Of a DNA stretch of 19,833 nt, positions 7,080-14,659 are shown piece after piece. Below the pieces are notes generated by a model. It saw only the letters and a list, made by a program, of their open reading frames with translations. It was not told the DNA's origin and made no database searches. The position numbers were made by a program, and so were the translations under genes. Position 1 is the stretch's first letter; each line of letters begins with the position of its first letter. Where the stretch lies: contig DGSV01000126.1 in NCBI GenBank assembly GCA_002394025.1, positions 1 through 19,833 on the forward strand, given 5' to 3'. This stretch comes from Bacteroidales bacterium UBA4353 (GTDB lineage: Bacteria > Bacteroidota > Bacteroidia > Bacteroidales > Paludibacteraceae).

Positions 7080-7157
7080 ATGGACGTAGTACTTTTTATC
7101 ATATTCGGTTTGTTGATATGCTATTTGGTCACATATTTCGTGTCAAAAATGAAATAA
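7080..7157 (+). CDS. Possible 25-residue single-pass membrane protein
   Basis: The ORF encodes MDVVLFIIFGLLICYLVTYF followed by VSKMK: one uninterrupted hydrophobic helix with a basic C-terminal end. This is the form of known small bacterial membrane proteins that stabilise larger complexes. A promoter-like element lies about 50 bp upstream. It has no strong Shine-Dalgarno sequence, which is normal in this phylum. I do not recognise a family. Chance hydrophobic ORFs of this size occur in AT-rich DNA, so this is only a candidate. Confidence 0.35.
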   Translation: MDVVLFIIFGLLICYLVTYFVSKMK

Positions 7158-7252
7158 AATACCTAAGAAAGTTGGTTGAATGGTAAGTTTTTATTTTCTG
7201 ACAAATATTTTGTAAAGTTATTTATTTTCAGCATATTTGTGTGTTTTGATGG

Positions 7253-8845
7253 TTATGGATAAACATTGAGGTATCCGCCATCGTTTTTCGTGTCATCATT
7301 TCGCGAGCAGAAGAGTGCTATTCGTGCTCCTGTCCATACTCCTTCACGGACTTTGAAAGGTTCGCTATCAGCTTGTTGCCATGTGATACCGCCGTTGGTA
7401 CTATAAAGAAACATGGCTGTTACCTGTCGATCAGTATTGCCCGGGACCGGCGGGTTATCGTATATGTTGACGCGCACTTTGATTTTCCTATCCACCAATG
7501 AGCCTATCAGTGTTTTTTTCTGCTCCGCCGAGCCTTTGTCGGCATTGTCGCATTTGATGTATTGCAGCGCCACGCTACCTTTATCATTAGTTAATACCAG
7601 TCCTGCGTAAGATTTTCCAAAAACCACACATCCGCCCCGTTCTCCGCTATAACGAGTGTCCGGGTTTAGTTCGAGGGTGAAGTAGTAGCTGGCGAAAGGC
7701 GATGCCAAGGGATTGCCGGATATGCGTCGCGTGAATAAAGTGCGTGAAAGCCATAAGTTTTCGCCGGGTGTGAACAGAGAGAACAAACGCAAAGTGTCGC
7801 CGATGATAAAGCATGAGCGCATATCCACGTTGTAGTTCCATTGCCATTGTGACCAGTTATGAGGTTGAAATACCATAGCGCTGTTTTTCATGCTGTTTTT
7901 GATTTCCGCTTTCCCATCATTGGCTTTGGGAGCTGTCTCTTGCGGTTGTCCACATTGTGCGTTACCGATTCTTTCTCCGATTACCGGCCATCCCTCCGAG
8001 GTCCATATCATATTTTGGATATGTGTGATACGTCCCAGAGGTCCCACATCTTGGAAATGTATGAAGAAATGTTTTCCCTCTCCATTGTCAACCCATGCTC
8101 CTTGGTGAGGTCCATTGATTTTTGTGCTTCCTTGGCGCATGACGACTCGTGTTTGATAAGGTCCGTAGATATCTTTGGAGCGTGCCACAACCTGCCAACC
8201 CGCAGGTACGCCTCCCGCGGGAAAAAAGATATAGAAAAATCCGTTGAATTCGTGGATTTTTGGTCCTTCACAGGTCACGTTATCAGAATGTCCGTCATAT
8301 ATTATGCGACTTGGTGTTATTGCTCGTGAGCCGTCGGCATTGAGTTCGGTAAGCAGCAGCACGCTCTTGAGGTGAGCCCTGCTTCCGGCAAGGGCATGTA
8401 CGAGATATACTTTCCCGTTCTTGGCGAAAAGAGGACAGGGGTCTATCAATCCTTTGCCGGCAATGACCAGTTGCGGTTCGTCCCAATGTCCTCGTATGTC
8501 GTTGGTGGTGACACGGAAAATGCCGCGGTCGGGGTCACCGTAGTATATCATATATTTTCCGTTATGGAATCTCAGGCTTGGTGCCCAGACGAAATTTCCG
8601 TGCTGCGCAGTATTGATATCCAGTGAATCGCCTGAACCCGGTAGGCGATATGGTAATGCATGGTTAATCAGTTCCCAATGCTGCAGGTCCTGACTATGAA
8701 GTATCGGCAGTCCGGGTATGTAGTTGAAACTCGAAGCCGTCATGTAGTAGTCATTGCCGACACGTATTGCGTCAGGGTCTGAAAAATCCTCGTAGAGCAC
8801 AGGATTGAGAAAAAGAGTGGCGAGCAGGGTGAATAGTAGGCTCAT
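7253..8845 (-). CDS. Glycoside hydrolase family 43 (beta-xylosidase / arabinofuranosidase-like)
   Basis: A 530-residue GH43 enzyme that should cleave xylose- or arabinose-containing glycans. The five-bladed propeller domain occupies about residues 14-300, starting NPVLYEDFSDPDAIRVGNDY. The expected catalytic residues are present: base D23 in SDPD, the modulating D135 in LIDPCP and acid E193 in TCEGPKI. The C-terminal part (about 330-530) looks like the beta-sandwich that accompanies xylosidase-type GH43 proteins. The N-terminus (MSLLFTLLATLFLNP) is hydrophobic but has no basic residues and no obvious cleavage site, so export is uncertain; an in-frame TAG closes the frame 27 bp upstream. It is the last gene of the minus-strand operon, 13 bp after the licD-like gene. 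The substrate cannot be fixed from sequence alone. Confidence 0.9.
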   Translation of the reverse strand: MSLLFTLLATLFLNPVLYEDFSDPDAIRVGNDYYMTASSFNYIPGLPILHSQDLQHWELINHALPYRLPGSGDSLDINTAQHGNFVWAPSLRFHNGKYMIYYGDPDRGIFRVTTNDIRGHWDEPQLVIAGKGLIDPCPLFAKNGKVYLVHALAGSRAHLKSVLLLTELNADGSRAITPSRIIYDGHSDNVTCEGPKIHEFNGFFYIFFPAGGVPAGWQVVARSKDIYGPYQTRVVMRQGSTKINGPHQGAWVDNGEGKHFFIHFQDVGPLGRITHIQNMIWTSEGWPVIGERIGNAQCGQPQETAPKANDGKAEIKNSMKNSAMVFQPHNWSQWQWNYNVDMRSCFIIGDTLRLFSLFTPGENLWLSRTLFTRRISGNPLASPFASYYFTLELNPDTRYSGERGGCVVFGKSYAGLVLTNDKGSVALQYIKCDNADKGSAEQKKTLIGSLVDRKIKVRVNIYDNPPVPGNTDRQVTAMFLYSTNGGITWQQADSEPFKVREGVWTGARIALFCSRNDDTKNDGGYLNVYP

Positions 8846-8858
8846 AATAATGTGGTGT

Positions 8859-9665
8859 TTAATGGTTTTCTACTGTGATATTACTGATGTCTTCATCGTA
8901 ATAGAGAACGTGTATGCGTCTCTTGTCGGGTGGTGGTATGAGCATATAATTGCCGAAACTATCGCGCAGACGACGGTCAGGGTCAGCAGGTGCGGGAAAT
9001 GATTTGCCCTCGAAAGTTATCCGTGAGAGAGGAAATAGTGCCGTTTCTTCGGTGAAAAGTCCATATACGTATCGCTCAGGAGTTGAAAACCATCGCGAGC
9101 CTTCGCCGCGGATGAGGCGCAGCAATTTCATGACAGCGCGATGCCACATAAGTGATATGGGGTAAGCAAAATAGCAAGCGATATTCTTGAGAGTGAGTTT
9201 TGGGTTATAGTTGAGAAAGTTATAAGCGAACGATATGCGTCTTGAGAGAAATGTAAATGTATGTTCTGATATGTTAGGATATTTGATATATCTGAAGCAA
9301 TCCACGAAAGCTCCTTTGCAGTATTTTCCTCGCAGGTCGTCATCGGCTTGCAAGTATAGTGACCTTGTGTCACGGATTTTTATCAGTCCTCCTCCCATGT
9401 GTGCATCAGGTTCGTTGTCAGGTGTTTGTACTATGCACCACGATGGCAGTTCGCGTTGGCAGCAGGTGATAAACCGTTCATAGTCATCATTATGGATAGC
9501 GATATCAAGGTCGTCGTCCCAAGGGATAAAGCCTCCGTGCCTTACGGCGCCGAGCAAGGTGCCGAAGTCGAGCCAATAACGGATATTATTGCGACGGCAT
9601 ACTATGTCGATTTCTGTCAGGATATCAAGCATCCTGAGTTGTAGTTTGCGCAGGTTAGAGATCAT
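8859..9665 (-). CDS. LicD family nucleotidyl/phospho-transferase
   Basis: A 268-residue LicD-family protein. The hallmark lies at residues about 35-54: GTLLGAVRHGGFIPWDDDLD, with the metal-binding aspartate cluster in PWDDDLDI. LicD enzymes move a phosphorylated group (phosphocholine in Haemophilus and pneumococcus; ribitol-phosphate in the related animal proteins fukutin and FKRP) from a CDP donor onto a glycan. The start overlaps the end of the cytidylyltransferase gene by 11 bp, so the donor-making and donor-using enzymes appear to be translated together. A GH43 gene follows after 13 bp. The acceptor is probably a surface glycan such as LPS or capsule. No membrane segment is needed for activity and none is clear. 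Confidence 0.88.
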   Translation of the reverse strand: MISNLRKLQLRMLDILTEIDIVCRRNNIRYWLDFGTLLGAVRHGGFIPWDDDLDIAIHNDDYERFITCCQRELPSWCIVQTPDNEPDAHMGGGLIKIRDTRSLYLQADDDLRGKYCKGAFVDCFRYIKYPNISEHTFTFLSRRISFAYNFLNYNPKLTLKNIACYFAYPISLMWHRAVMKLLRLIRGEGSRWFSTPERYVYGLFTEETALFPLSRITFEGKSFPAPADPDRRLRDSFGNYMLIPPPDKRRIHVLYYDEDISNITVENH

Positions 9666-10320
9666 TTGGAAATGTTATTTTTCTGTTTATGGGGTCACCG
9701 GTGACGATACGTATTTTGATATGCGGCAAGCAAAGTCTTACCAGTGAGCAGTCGTCGGTGATGAGTTCGTGGGCTACAGCATTGCTTTTATCGAGAATAT
9801 CAAATGCTTCTTTGAGGATTTTGCCCTTGAAGCATTGCGGTGTTTGTGCGTTATAGAGTGTTTGCCGAGGTGGTATTTCTGCGATGAAATCGTTGTTTCC
9901 AGCTTTCCAGATAGTATCAGTAGCCGCAATTGCCGTCCCTGCCGCAAAGCCTTGTTGCATGGCATTGATGCAGCGCGTTATGACATCGTGTGTTATAAAA
10001 GGCCGTGCAGCGTCATGTATGAGTAGTGTGTCGTCGTTGCCGGTGCAAGTCAAAGCCGCCCGGGTACTATCAATGCGTTCTTTGCCTCCGATGACTATAT
10101 GCTTGACTTTTCCGTATTTACGGCATATCTCTTGTGTGGTTGCGCGGTATGCTTCGTGACATACCACGCATATCTCATCGATACCCTCGTGCCTGTTAAA
10201 GGTCTTTAGGCTATGGTCAAGCACTGTGAGTCCGTCGTCCATGAGTCGGAATTGTTTCGGCACATCTCCTCCAAAGCGTGATGAGGAACCGGCGGCGAGT
10301 ATTACTGCTATGTTTTTCAT
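9655..10320 (-). CDS. ispD: IspD/TarI family cytidylyltransferase
   Basis: A 221-residue CTP-dependent cytidylyltransferase. Motifs: the nucleotide loop ILAAGSSSRFGGDVPKQF (7-24), GGKERIDSTRAAL (78-90), HDAARPF (102-108), the PRQTLYNAQTPQCF block (151-164) and NRKITFPNDL at the end. It could be IspD, making CDP-methylerythritol for isoprenoid synthesis, or TarI/CRPPA-like, making CDP-ribitol. The block DTIWKAGNNDFIAEIPPRQT and the partner licD-like gene lean towards the polyol-phosphate role, while HDAARP is typical of IspD. One protein could serve either purpose. It starts at an ATG overlapping the tsaD stop by four bases and its end overlaps licD. The ispD symbol is the conventional one and is uncertain. 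Confidence 0.82.
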   Translation of the reverse strand: MKNIAVILAAGSSSRFGGDVPKQFRLMDDGLTVLDHSLKTFNRHEGIDEICVVCHEAYRATTQEICRKYGKVKHIVIGGKERIDSTRAALTCTGNDDTLLIHDAARPFITHDVITRCINAMQQGFAAGTAIAATDTIWKAGNNDFIAEIPPRQTLYNAQTPQCFKGKILKEAFDILDKSNAVAHELITDDCSLVRLCLPHIKIRIVTGDPINRKITFPNDL

Positions 10321-11336
10321 ACTGATACGCGGGCGTAAGGAGCCACGTTGAAGTCACAAAAAATGCCGTCAAGAAATTTGAAGTAACCGGCTTGTGCCAC
10401 CATTGCGGCGTTATCCGTTGTGAACGAAAATTTTGGTATGTATATTTCTTTTCCTGACTGTAATCCATAGTCTGTGAATGCTTGCCGCAGTCCGCTATTG
10501 GCAGATACGCCTCCGGCGAGAGCAACATGATGTATGTTGTAATCTTCCGCGGCGCGACGCACTTTTTTCATGAGTATGTCTATGACCGTTTTTTGCAGTG
10601 AGGCACAGAGGTCAGCCTTATTTTCTTCGATGAAATCGGGATTTTTGGCTATTTCATCGCGTAGGAAGTAGAGGAAACTGGTCTTAAGTCCGCTGAAGCT
10701 GTAGTCGTAACCTTTGAGCTGCGGTTTTGCGAATGTGAAGCGTAGTTCGTCACCCTGTTGCGCGAGTTTGTCGATATGAGGTCCTCCCGGATAAGGCAGC
10801 CCCATAACTTTAGCGCATTTATCGAAAGCTTCTCCGGCAGCGTCATCTATTGTTTGCCCGATTATTGTCATGTCGTTATAGTTTTTTACGAGCAATATCT
10901 GCGAGTTGCCGCCGGAAACCAGTAGGCATAGGAATGGGAATTTCGGGTGTCGTTCTTCCCGTAATCCTTCAGACACGAAATGTGCCAGAACATGAGCTTG
11001 CAGGTGGTTGACTTCAATCATTTTTATGTTCAGCGCTTGTGCCAGACCTTTAGCGAATGAGACTCCCACGAGCAGTGAGCCGAGAAGTCCGGGACCTCGC
11101 GTGAATGCTACGGCGGATAGCTCCTTTTTGTCGATGCCGGCACGGCGGATAGCTTCTGATACTACGGGAATGATATTTTGCTGGTGAGCCCGGGATGCCA
11201 ATTCCGGTACGACACCTCCAAATGCTTCATGTACCGACTGACTGGCAGTGACATTACTCAACAGTATGCCGTCGCGAATGACTGCGGCTGAGGTGTCGTC
11301 GCATGACGACTCTATACCAAGGATTGTATTATGCAT
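10317..11336 (-). CDS. tsaD: tRNA threonylcarbamoyladenosine synthase subunit TsaD
   Basis: TsaD transfers the threonylcarbamoyl group from threonylcarbamoyl-AMP to A37 of ANN-decoding tRNAs, acting with TsaB and TsaE in the cytoplasm. The 339-residue length is typical. The start reads ILGIESSCDDTSAAV, the metal-binding histidines are H111 and H115 in HLQAHVLAH, the GPGLLGSLLVG motif follows FTR at about 81-91, and the later metal ligand is in TTDNAAM (D308). It is the first gene of the minus-strand operon and its stop overlaps the next start (ATGA). A -7 promoter element lies 23 bp upstream. Confidence 0.96.
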   Translation of the reverse strand: MHNTILGIESSCDDTSAAVIRDGILLSNVTASQSVHEAFGGVVPELASRAHQQNIIPVVSEAIRRAGIDKKELSAVAFTRGPGLLGSLLVGVSFAKGLAQALNIKMIEVNHLQAHVLAHFVSEGLREERHPKFPFLCLLVSGGNSQILLVKNYNDMTIIGQTIDDAAGEAFDKCAKVMGLPYPGGPHIDKLAQQGDELRFTFAKPQLKGYDYSFSGLKTSFLYFLRDEIAKNPDFIEENKADLCASLQKTVIDILMKKVRRAAEDYNIHHVALAGGVSANSGLRQAFTDYGLQSGKEIYIPKFSFTTDNAAMVAQAGYFKFLDGIFCDFNVAPYARVSV

Positions 11337-11359
11337 GACATATATGTTTATTTGCTGTG

Positions 11360-11367
11360 CAAAATTA
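11360..11367 (-). promoter_or_regulatory. -7 promoter element for the tsaD operon
   Basis: On the minus strand TAATTTTG matches TAnnTTTG. It lies 23 bp upstream of the tsaD start and downstream of the terminator of the outer-membrane protein gene. No -33 element is evident. Confidence 0.55.
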
Positions 11368-11420
11368 AGAAAAAAATCTCTAAGAATACATTAATAATTA
11401 AAGAACACATTAAGCTAACT

Positions 11421-11441
11421 ACCAAAAAAATTTTTTTTGGT
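11421..11441. repeat. A/T-tract palindrome
   Basis: The bases run ACC, seven A, eight T, GGT: a 21-bp perfect palindrome around one central base. It lies between the terminator of the outer-membrane protein gene and the tsaD promoter. It could act as a weak extra terminator or a bent-DNA site; nothing in the sequence decides this. Confidence 0.5.
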
Positions 11442-11472
11442 TTGCCTAACAAATCATTATGTGAAGTATAGC

Positions 11473-11513
11473 GCAAAAAACAGCGCAACTCAGATTTGGG
11501 TCTGATGTTGCGC
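11473..11513 (-). terminator. Rho-independent terminator of the outer-membrane protein gene
   Basis: On the minus strand GCGCAACATCAGA pairs with TCTGAGTTGCGC, with one bulged base and a 5-6 nt loop, followed by TGTTTTTTGCGC. It lies 47 bp after the stop codon at 11560 and separates this gene from tsaD. Confidence 0.8.
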
Positions 11514-11559
11514 CTACACAATTATTTTTTGCTGTATGTGTGTCGATGTTTGATGCTGC

Positions 11560-12519
11560 TCAATAGTCATCGCAATGTATGCAAGGTCCGCGATGTGGCA
11601 GAGCGAACAGCATGGTGAACTTGATACCTACGAATAGGTTATTGACCTTGCTATCGTTGAAACGTGATGTATTGAAACTATGGTTCATATTGACAACTGA
11701 ATTGAGGTCAAGGTTAGGGTTGGCCTGATAGAGGCTCATGAAGTCATCGGCAACGTAGAGTGCCGGTTCTTCCCTGTTGCGGTGAATATTGAGCAGTCCG
11801 TAGTCGGCGAAAAATCCGAGTCGATAGCGTGCTTTTCCGTCTTTGGGGGCGTCAAAGCCTGTCTCTCGTGTTGACTTCATGCCTAGTCTCCAACCAATTT
11901 CCACTGACAACGCTGCGCAGTGATTGAGCGATGTAGTTCCTTTGCTCTCAAAAGGTTTATGGTCGAAGAAAGCGTGGTTATACATATTTGCGAAGTCATC
12001 AATGAACTGTGGGTATGTACCGGTAGTAGTGATGTCGGACTTGACTTTTGTGGAGGCTGATATCGCCAATCGGAATTTGCCACCTGCCAGGAAATAGAAT
12101 TTTCCGAACTGTCCACCGAGCATGAGTTGTATGGGTACGTAGTGCGCTCCAATACGCTCTATACGGTTGGAAACGTTATAGTTATAAATCAGGGCATCAC
12201 CTTCGCTGTCGTATAGCGGAGCCTCAAAGGTTCCCTGACTATAGCTGAAGTCAGGTACGTTAATGCCTGTGTTTTGATAAGTATAGCCCACACCGAGGTT
12301 GAAAAGCAGGTGACGATGTTGTAACTCATACGTAAAGCCTAGTTCCGCGGCACCGCCAAATTCGTTATGAACCATGTCAACATTATGAAGCATTGTGGAA
12401 TAAGCTCCTGATAGCCAGAAACCCAAAAAGTTGTTGACGTCACTAGCATTTGCTTTTACACTGAAAAGCGAAAAAGATGACAGCAGGGTGATTAGTATTA
12501 TGACTTTACAGTTTTTCAT
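11560..12519 (-). CDS. Predicted outer-membrane beta-barrel protein
   Basis: A 319-residue exported protein. I use the ATG at 12519, which starts a clear signal peptide (MKNCKVIILITLLSSFSLFS, ending near KANA); the frame is open 17 codons further up, but that adds a non-signal stretch. The mature part alternates hydrophobic and polar residues as in membrane beta-strands (for example LLFNLGVGYTYQNTG, YRLGFFADYGLLNIHR) and finishes with NNLFVGIKFTMLFALP, a typical final barrel strand, then a short tail GPCIHCDDY. It resembles the general outer-membrane beta-barrel families common in Bacteroidales; no specific role is evident. It is transcribed alone, divergently from sufB, with its own promoter and terminator. 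Confidence 0.8.
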   Translation of the reverse strand: MKNCKVIILITLLSSFSLFSVKANASDVNNFLGFWLSGAYSTMLHNVDMVHNEFGGAAELGFTYELQHRHLLFNLGVGYTYQNTGINVPDFSYSQGTFEAPLYDSEGDALIYNYNVSNRIERIGAHYVPIQLMLGGQFGKFYFLAGGKFRLAISASTKVKSDITTTGTYPQFIDDFANMYNHAFFDHKPFESKGTTSLNHCAALSVEIGWRLGMKSTRETGFDAPKDGKARYRLGFFADYGLLNIHRNREEPALYVADDFMSLYQANPNLDLNSVVNMNHSFNTSRFNDSKVNNLFVGIKFTMLFALPHRGPCIHCDDY

Positions 12520-12598
12520 CGTTGGAGAGGCCTTTTCGTAAATTTCGGGTGGTAGCACAAAATAGTGCAAAAAACTATTGATTTGGAATAAAACACTG

Positions 12599-12606
12599 CA
12601 AAGTTA
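12599..12606 (-). promoter_or_regulatory. -7 promoter element for the outer-membrane protein gene
   Basis: TAACTTTG on the minus strand matches TAnnTTTG and lies 79 bp upstream of the start at 12519. It faces away from the sufB promoter, whose element is 41 bp away on the other strand, so the two promoters share one short regulatory space. Confidence 0.6.
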
Positions 12607-12647
12607 AACAAATTTTTCTAAAAAAGTTTAATATGAGTTATTTTTCT

Positions 12648-12655
12648 TAACTTTG
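12648..12655 (+). promoter_or_regulatory. -7 promoter element for sufB
   Basis: TAACTTTG matches TAnnTTTG and ends only 10 bp before the sufB ATG. With a start site a few bases downstream of the element, the mRNA would have almost no leader. Confidence 0.65.
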
Positions 12656-12665
12656 TACTCAAATT

Positions 12666-14099
12666 ATGGACAATATTCTACAAAATATAACTTCTGAGGA
12701 CTACAAATACGGTTTTACGACCGACATTGAGACCGATATTTTTCCCCGCGGGATTAACGAGGATGTCGTCCGCGCCCTGTCCGCCAAGAAGCAAGAGCCG
12801 TCGTGGTTGCTTGAATTTCGCGTTAAAGCGTACCGCAAATGGGTCAGCATGACTATGCCCCGCTGGGCGCATCTTGACATACCCGATATTGATTTTCAGT
12901 CGATATCCTACTATGCCGCGCCTCGCCGTACAGCTCCTAAAAGCGAGGATGAGATAGATCCCGAGTTGCTCAAAACTTTTGACAAGTTAGGCATACCTCT
13001 GGAGGAGCGTAACGCTCTTGCCGGCATGGCGGTAGATGCCGTGATGGACTCAACGTCGGTCAAGACGACATTCCGTGATACGTTGGCAAAGAAGGGCATT
13101 ATCTTTTGCCCGATATCTGAGGCTGTGCGTGAATATCCTGATTTGGTGCGTAAGTATTTGGGCTCTGTGGTTCCACCTTCCGACAATTTTTTCGCGGCAT
13201 TGAATAGCGCCGTATTTTCTGATGGTTCTTTTGTTTATATTCCCAAGGGTGTGCGTTGTCCGATGGAGTTGAGTACCTATTTTCGTATCAATGCTATGGG
13301 TACCGGCCAGTTTGAGCGTACGCTGATAGTGGCTGACGAAGGGTCTTATGTGTCGTATCTGGAGGGTTGCACAGCGCCTATGCGTGATGAAAATCAGCTG
13401 CATGCCGCGATAGTGGAAATCGTTGTGATGCGCGACGCCGAAGTTAAATACAGCACGGTTCAAAACTGGTATCCCGGTGACAAGAATGGTAAGGGTGGGA
13501 TATATAATTTCGTCACTAAGCGTGGTTTGTGTGCCGGCGAGAATTCGCGTTTGAGTTGGACACAAGTTGAGACAGGCTCGGCGATAACATGGAAGTACCC
13601 TTCGTGTGTGCTAAAAGGTGACAATAGTTCTGCAGAGTTCTATTCTGTGGCTTTGACCAATAATTTTCAGCAGGCTGATACCGGAACAAAGATGATACAT
13701 ATCGGCAATAACACCCATAGCCGCATCATCAGCAAAGGTATTTCAGCGGGCAGCAGTCAGAACTCCTATCGCGGACTGGTGCGCGTAACCAAGGGCGCCA
13801 CAGGTTGCCGCAACTACTCGCAATGCGACTCTCTGTTGCTTACTGACCACTGCGGTGCACACACTTTTCCGGATATGCAAATCGCCAATCCTACGGCTAT
13901 AGTGGAGCACGAAGCAACGACATCCAAAATTTCCGACGATCAGTTGTTCTATTGCCGTCAGCGCGGTATCAGTGAAGAAGATGCCTTAGGGCTTATAGTG
14001 AACGGATATGCCAAGGAAGTGATACAGAAGTTGCCTATGGAATTCGCCGTTGAAGCACAAAAACTACTGCAGGTGAGCCTTGAGGGAGCAGTGGGATAA
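12666..14099 (+). CDS. sufB: Fe-S cluster assembly protein SufB
   Basis: SufB is the scaffold subunit of the SufBCD complex, which builds Fe-S clusters in the cytoplasm from sulfur delivered by SufS. The 477-residue length is normal. The N-terminus (TSEDYKYGFTTDIETDIFPRG), VRKYLGSVVPPSDNFFAALN, FVYIPKGVRCPMELSTYFRI, the EGCTAP cysteine motif and the conserved ending ALGLIVNGYAKEVIQKLPMEF are all SufB-specific, so it is not SufD. The start fits SufB proteins, which usually begin about ten residues before YKYGF. Unusually, no sufC, sufD or sufS lies alongside; the next genes encode a lipoprotein, a HIT protein and a DUF3127 protein, with gaps of 18-23 bp, which suggests one operon. Confidence 0.96.
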   Translation: MDNILQNITSEDYKYGFTTDIETDIFPRGINEDVVRALSAKKQEPSWLLEFRVKAYRKWVSMTMPRWAHLDIPDIDFQSISYYAAPRRTAPKSEDEIDPELLKTFDKLGIPLEERNALAGMAVDAVMDSTSVKTTFRDTLAKKGIIFCPISEAVREYPDLVRKYLGSVVPPSDNFFAALNSAVFSDGSFVYIPKGVRCPMELSTYFRINAMGTGQFERTLIVADEGSYVSYLEGCTAPMRDENQLHAAIVEIVVMRDAEVKYSTVQNWYPGDKNGKGGIYNFVTKRGLCAGENSRLSWTQVETGSAITWKYPSCVLKGDNSSAEFYSVALTNNFQQADTGTKMIHIGNNTHSRIISKGISAGSSQNSYRGLVRVTKGATGCRNYSQCDSLLLTDHCGAHTFPDMQIANPTAIVEHEATTSKISDDQLFYCRQRGISEEDALGLIVNGYAKEVIQKLPMEFAVEAQKLLQVSLEGAVG

Positions 14100-14117
14100 A
14101 AAGAACAAACACTTCAA

Positions 14118-14636
14118 ATGATAAATATGGATATAATATCGAGAACTCTCATCGTTTTCACCAGTCTGGCTATGCTGTGCTGTACTCCTAAAGGTAGTGA
14201 AAGCACGCTTGTCGAAGAGCGTCATGATTCTTTAGATACATTTCAGGACAGCACCATCCACCTCAGTGAGGGCACGGAGGAAATCACGATTGCCAACTAC
14301 GTGGTTGAGGGACCGGACGAAACAGGCGGCAGAATGACATACCCCAAAGGCGATTTTCAGACCTTCTTTCACGTGGTGAGCGAATACACAGAAATAGACC
14401 CGGAAGAAATATCTGACAACGTGGCGCTCGTAACTCACGAAATCAAAGAACAGGGACAGACAAGGACACTGACGTTCCGCTTCGACATCAAACAAATCAG
14501 CCAAACTGAAAACAACAAAACACCGCTCATCATAGAAAGCGCGTCAAAAGCCGTGTTGGTGCCCGACGGCATTACGATAGAGAAGACCGATGAAGGCAAA
14601 ATAGCAATCTGGTACGGCGGCTACATTTTTGAATAA
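14118..14636 (+). CDS. Predicted small exported protein or lipoprotein, function unknown
   Basis: A 172-residue protein starting at ATG 14118, or at 14127 (MDIISRTL), with a hydrophobic signal segment (TLIVFTSLAMLCC). The lipobox is weak: the likely acylated cysteine is the second one, with cysteine at -1 and leucine at -2. The mature part is acidic, with a low-complexity start (SESTLVEERHDSLDTFQDS), and has no recognised domain. Beta-type stretches such as RTLTFRFDIKQI and IWYGGYIF at the end suggest a small beta-rich periplasmic or surface domain. It lies 18 bp after sufB and 23 bp before the HIT gene, inside the same operon. Confidence 0.75.
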   Translation: MINMDIISRTLIVFTSLAMLCCTPKGSESTLVEERHDSLDTFQDSTIHLSEGTEEITIANYVVEGPDETGGRMTYPKGDFQTFFHVVSEYTEIDPEEISDNVALVTHEIKEQGQTRTLTFRFDIKQISQTENNKTPLIIESASKAVLVPDGITIEKTDEGKIAIWYGGYIFE

Positions 14637-14659
14637 AATAACCCGTAAAATCATATATT

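Larger units (their letters stand above)
6972..7252. other. Intergenic region between pta and the GH43 gene
   Basis: After the pta terminator this stretch has a -7-like promoter element (7024-7031) and a 25-codon hydrophobic ORF (7080-7157). The remainder is AT-rich. I see no strong terminator for the convergent minus-strand operon that ends at 7253; only weak AT hairpins are present. Confidence 0.5.

Noticed and set aside
7859..8329. 156-residue plus-strand ORF inside the GH43 gene
   Set aside because: Opposite the conserved GH43 catalytic domain; no known features.
13050..13565. 171-residue minus-strand ORF inside sufB
   Set aside because: Opposite a highly conserved SufB region; it has no recognisable domain or promoter, so a shadow.
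12666..14099. SufD instead of SufB
   Set aside because: The YKYGF N-terminus, the FVYIPKGVRCP motif and the LGLIVNGYAKEV ending are SufB features.
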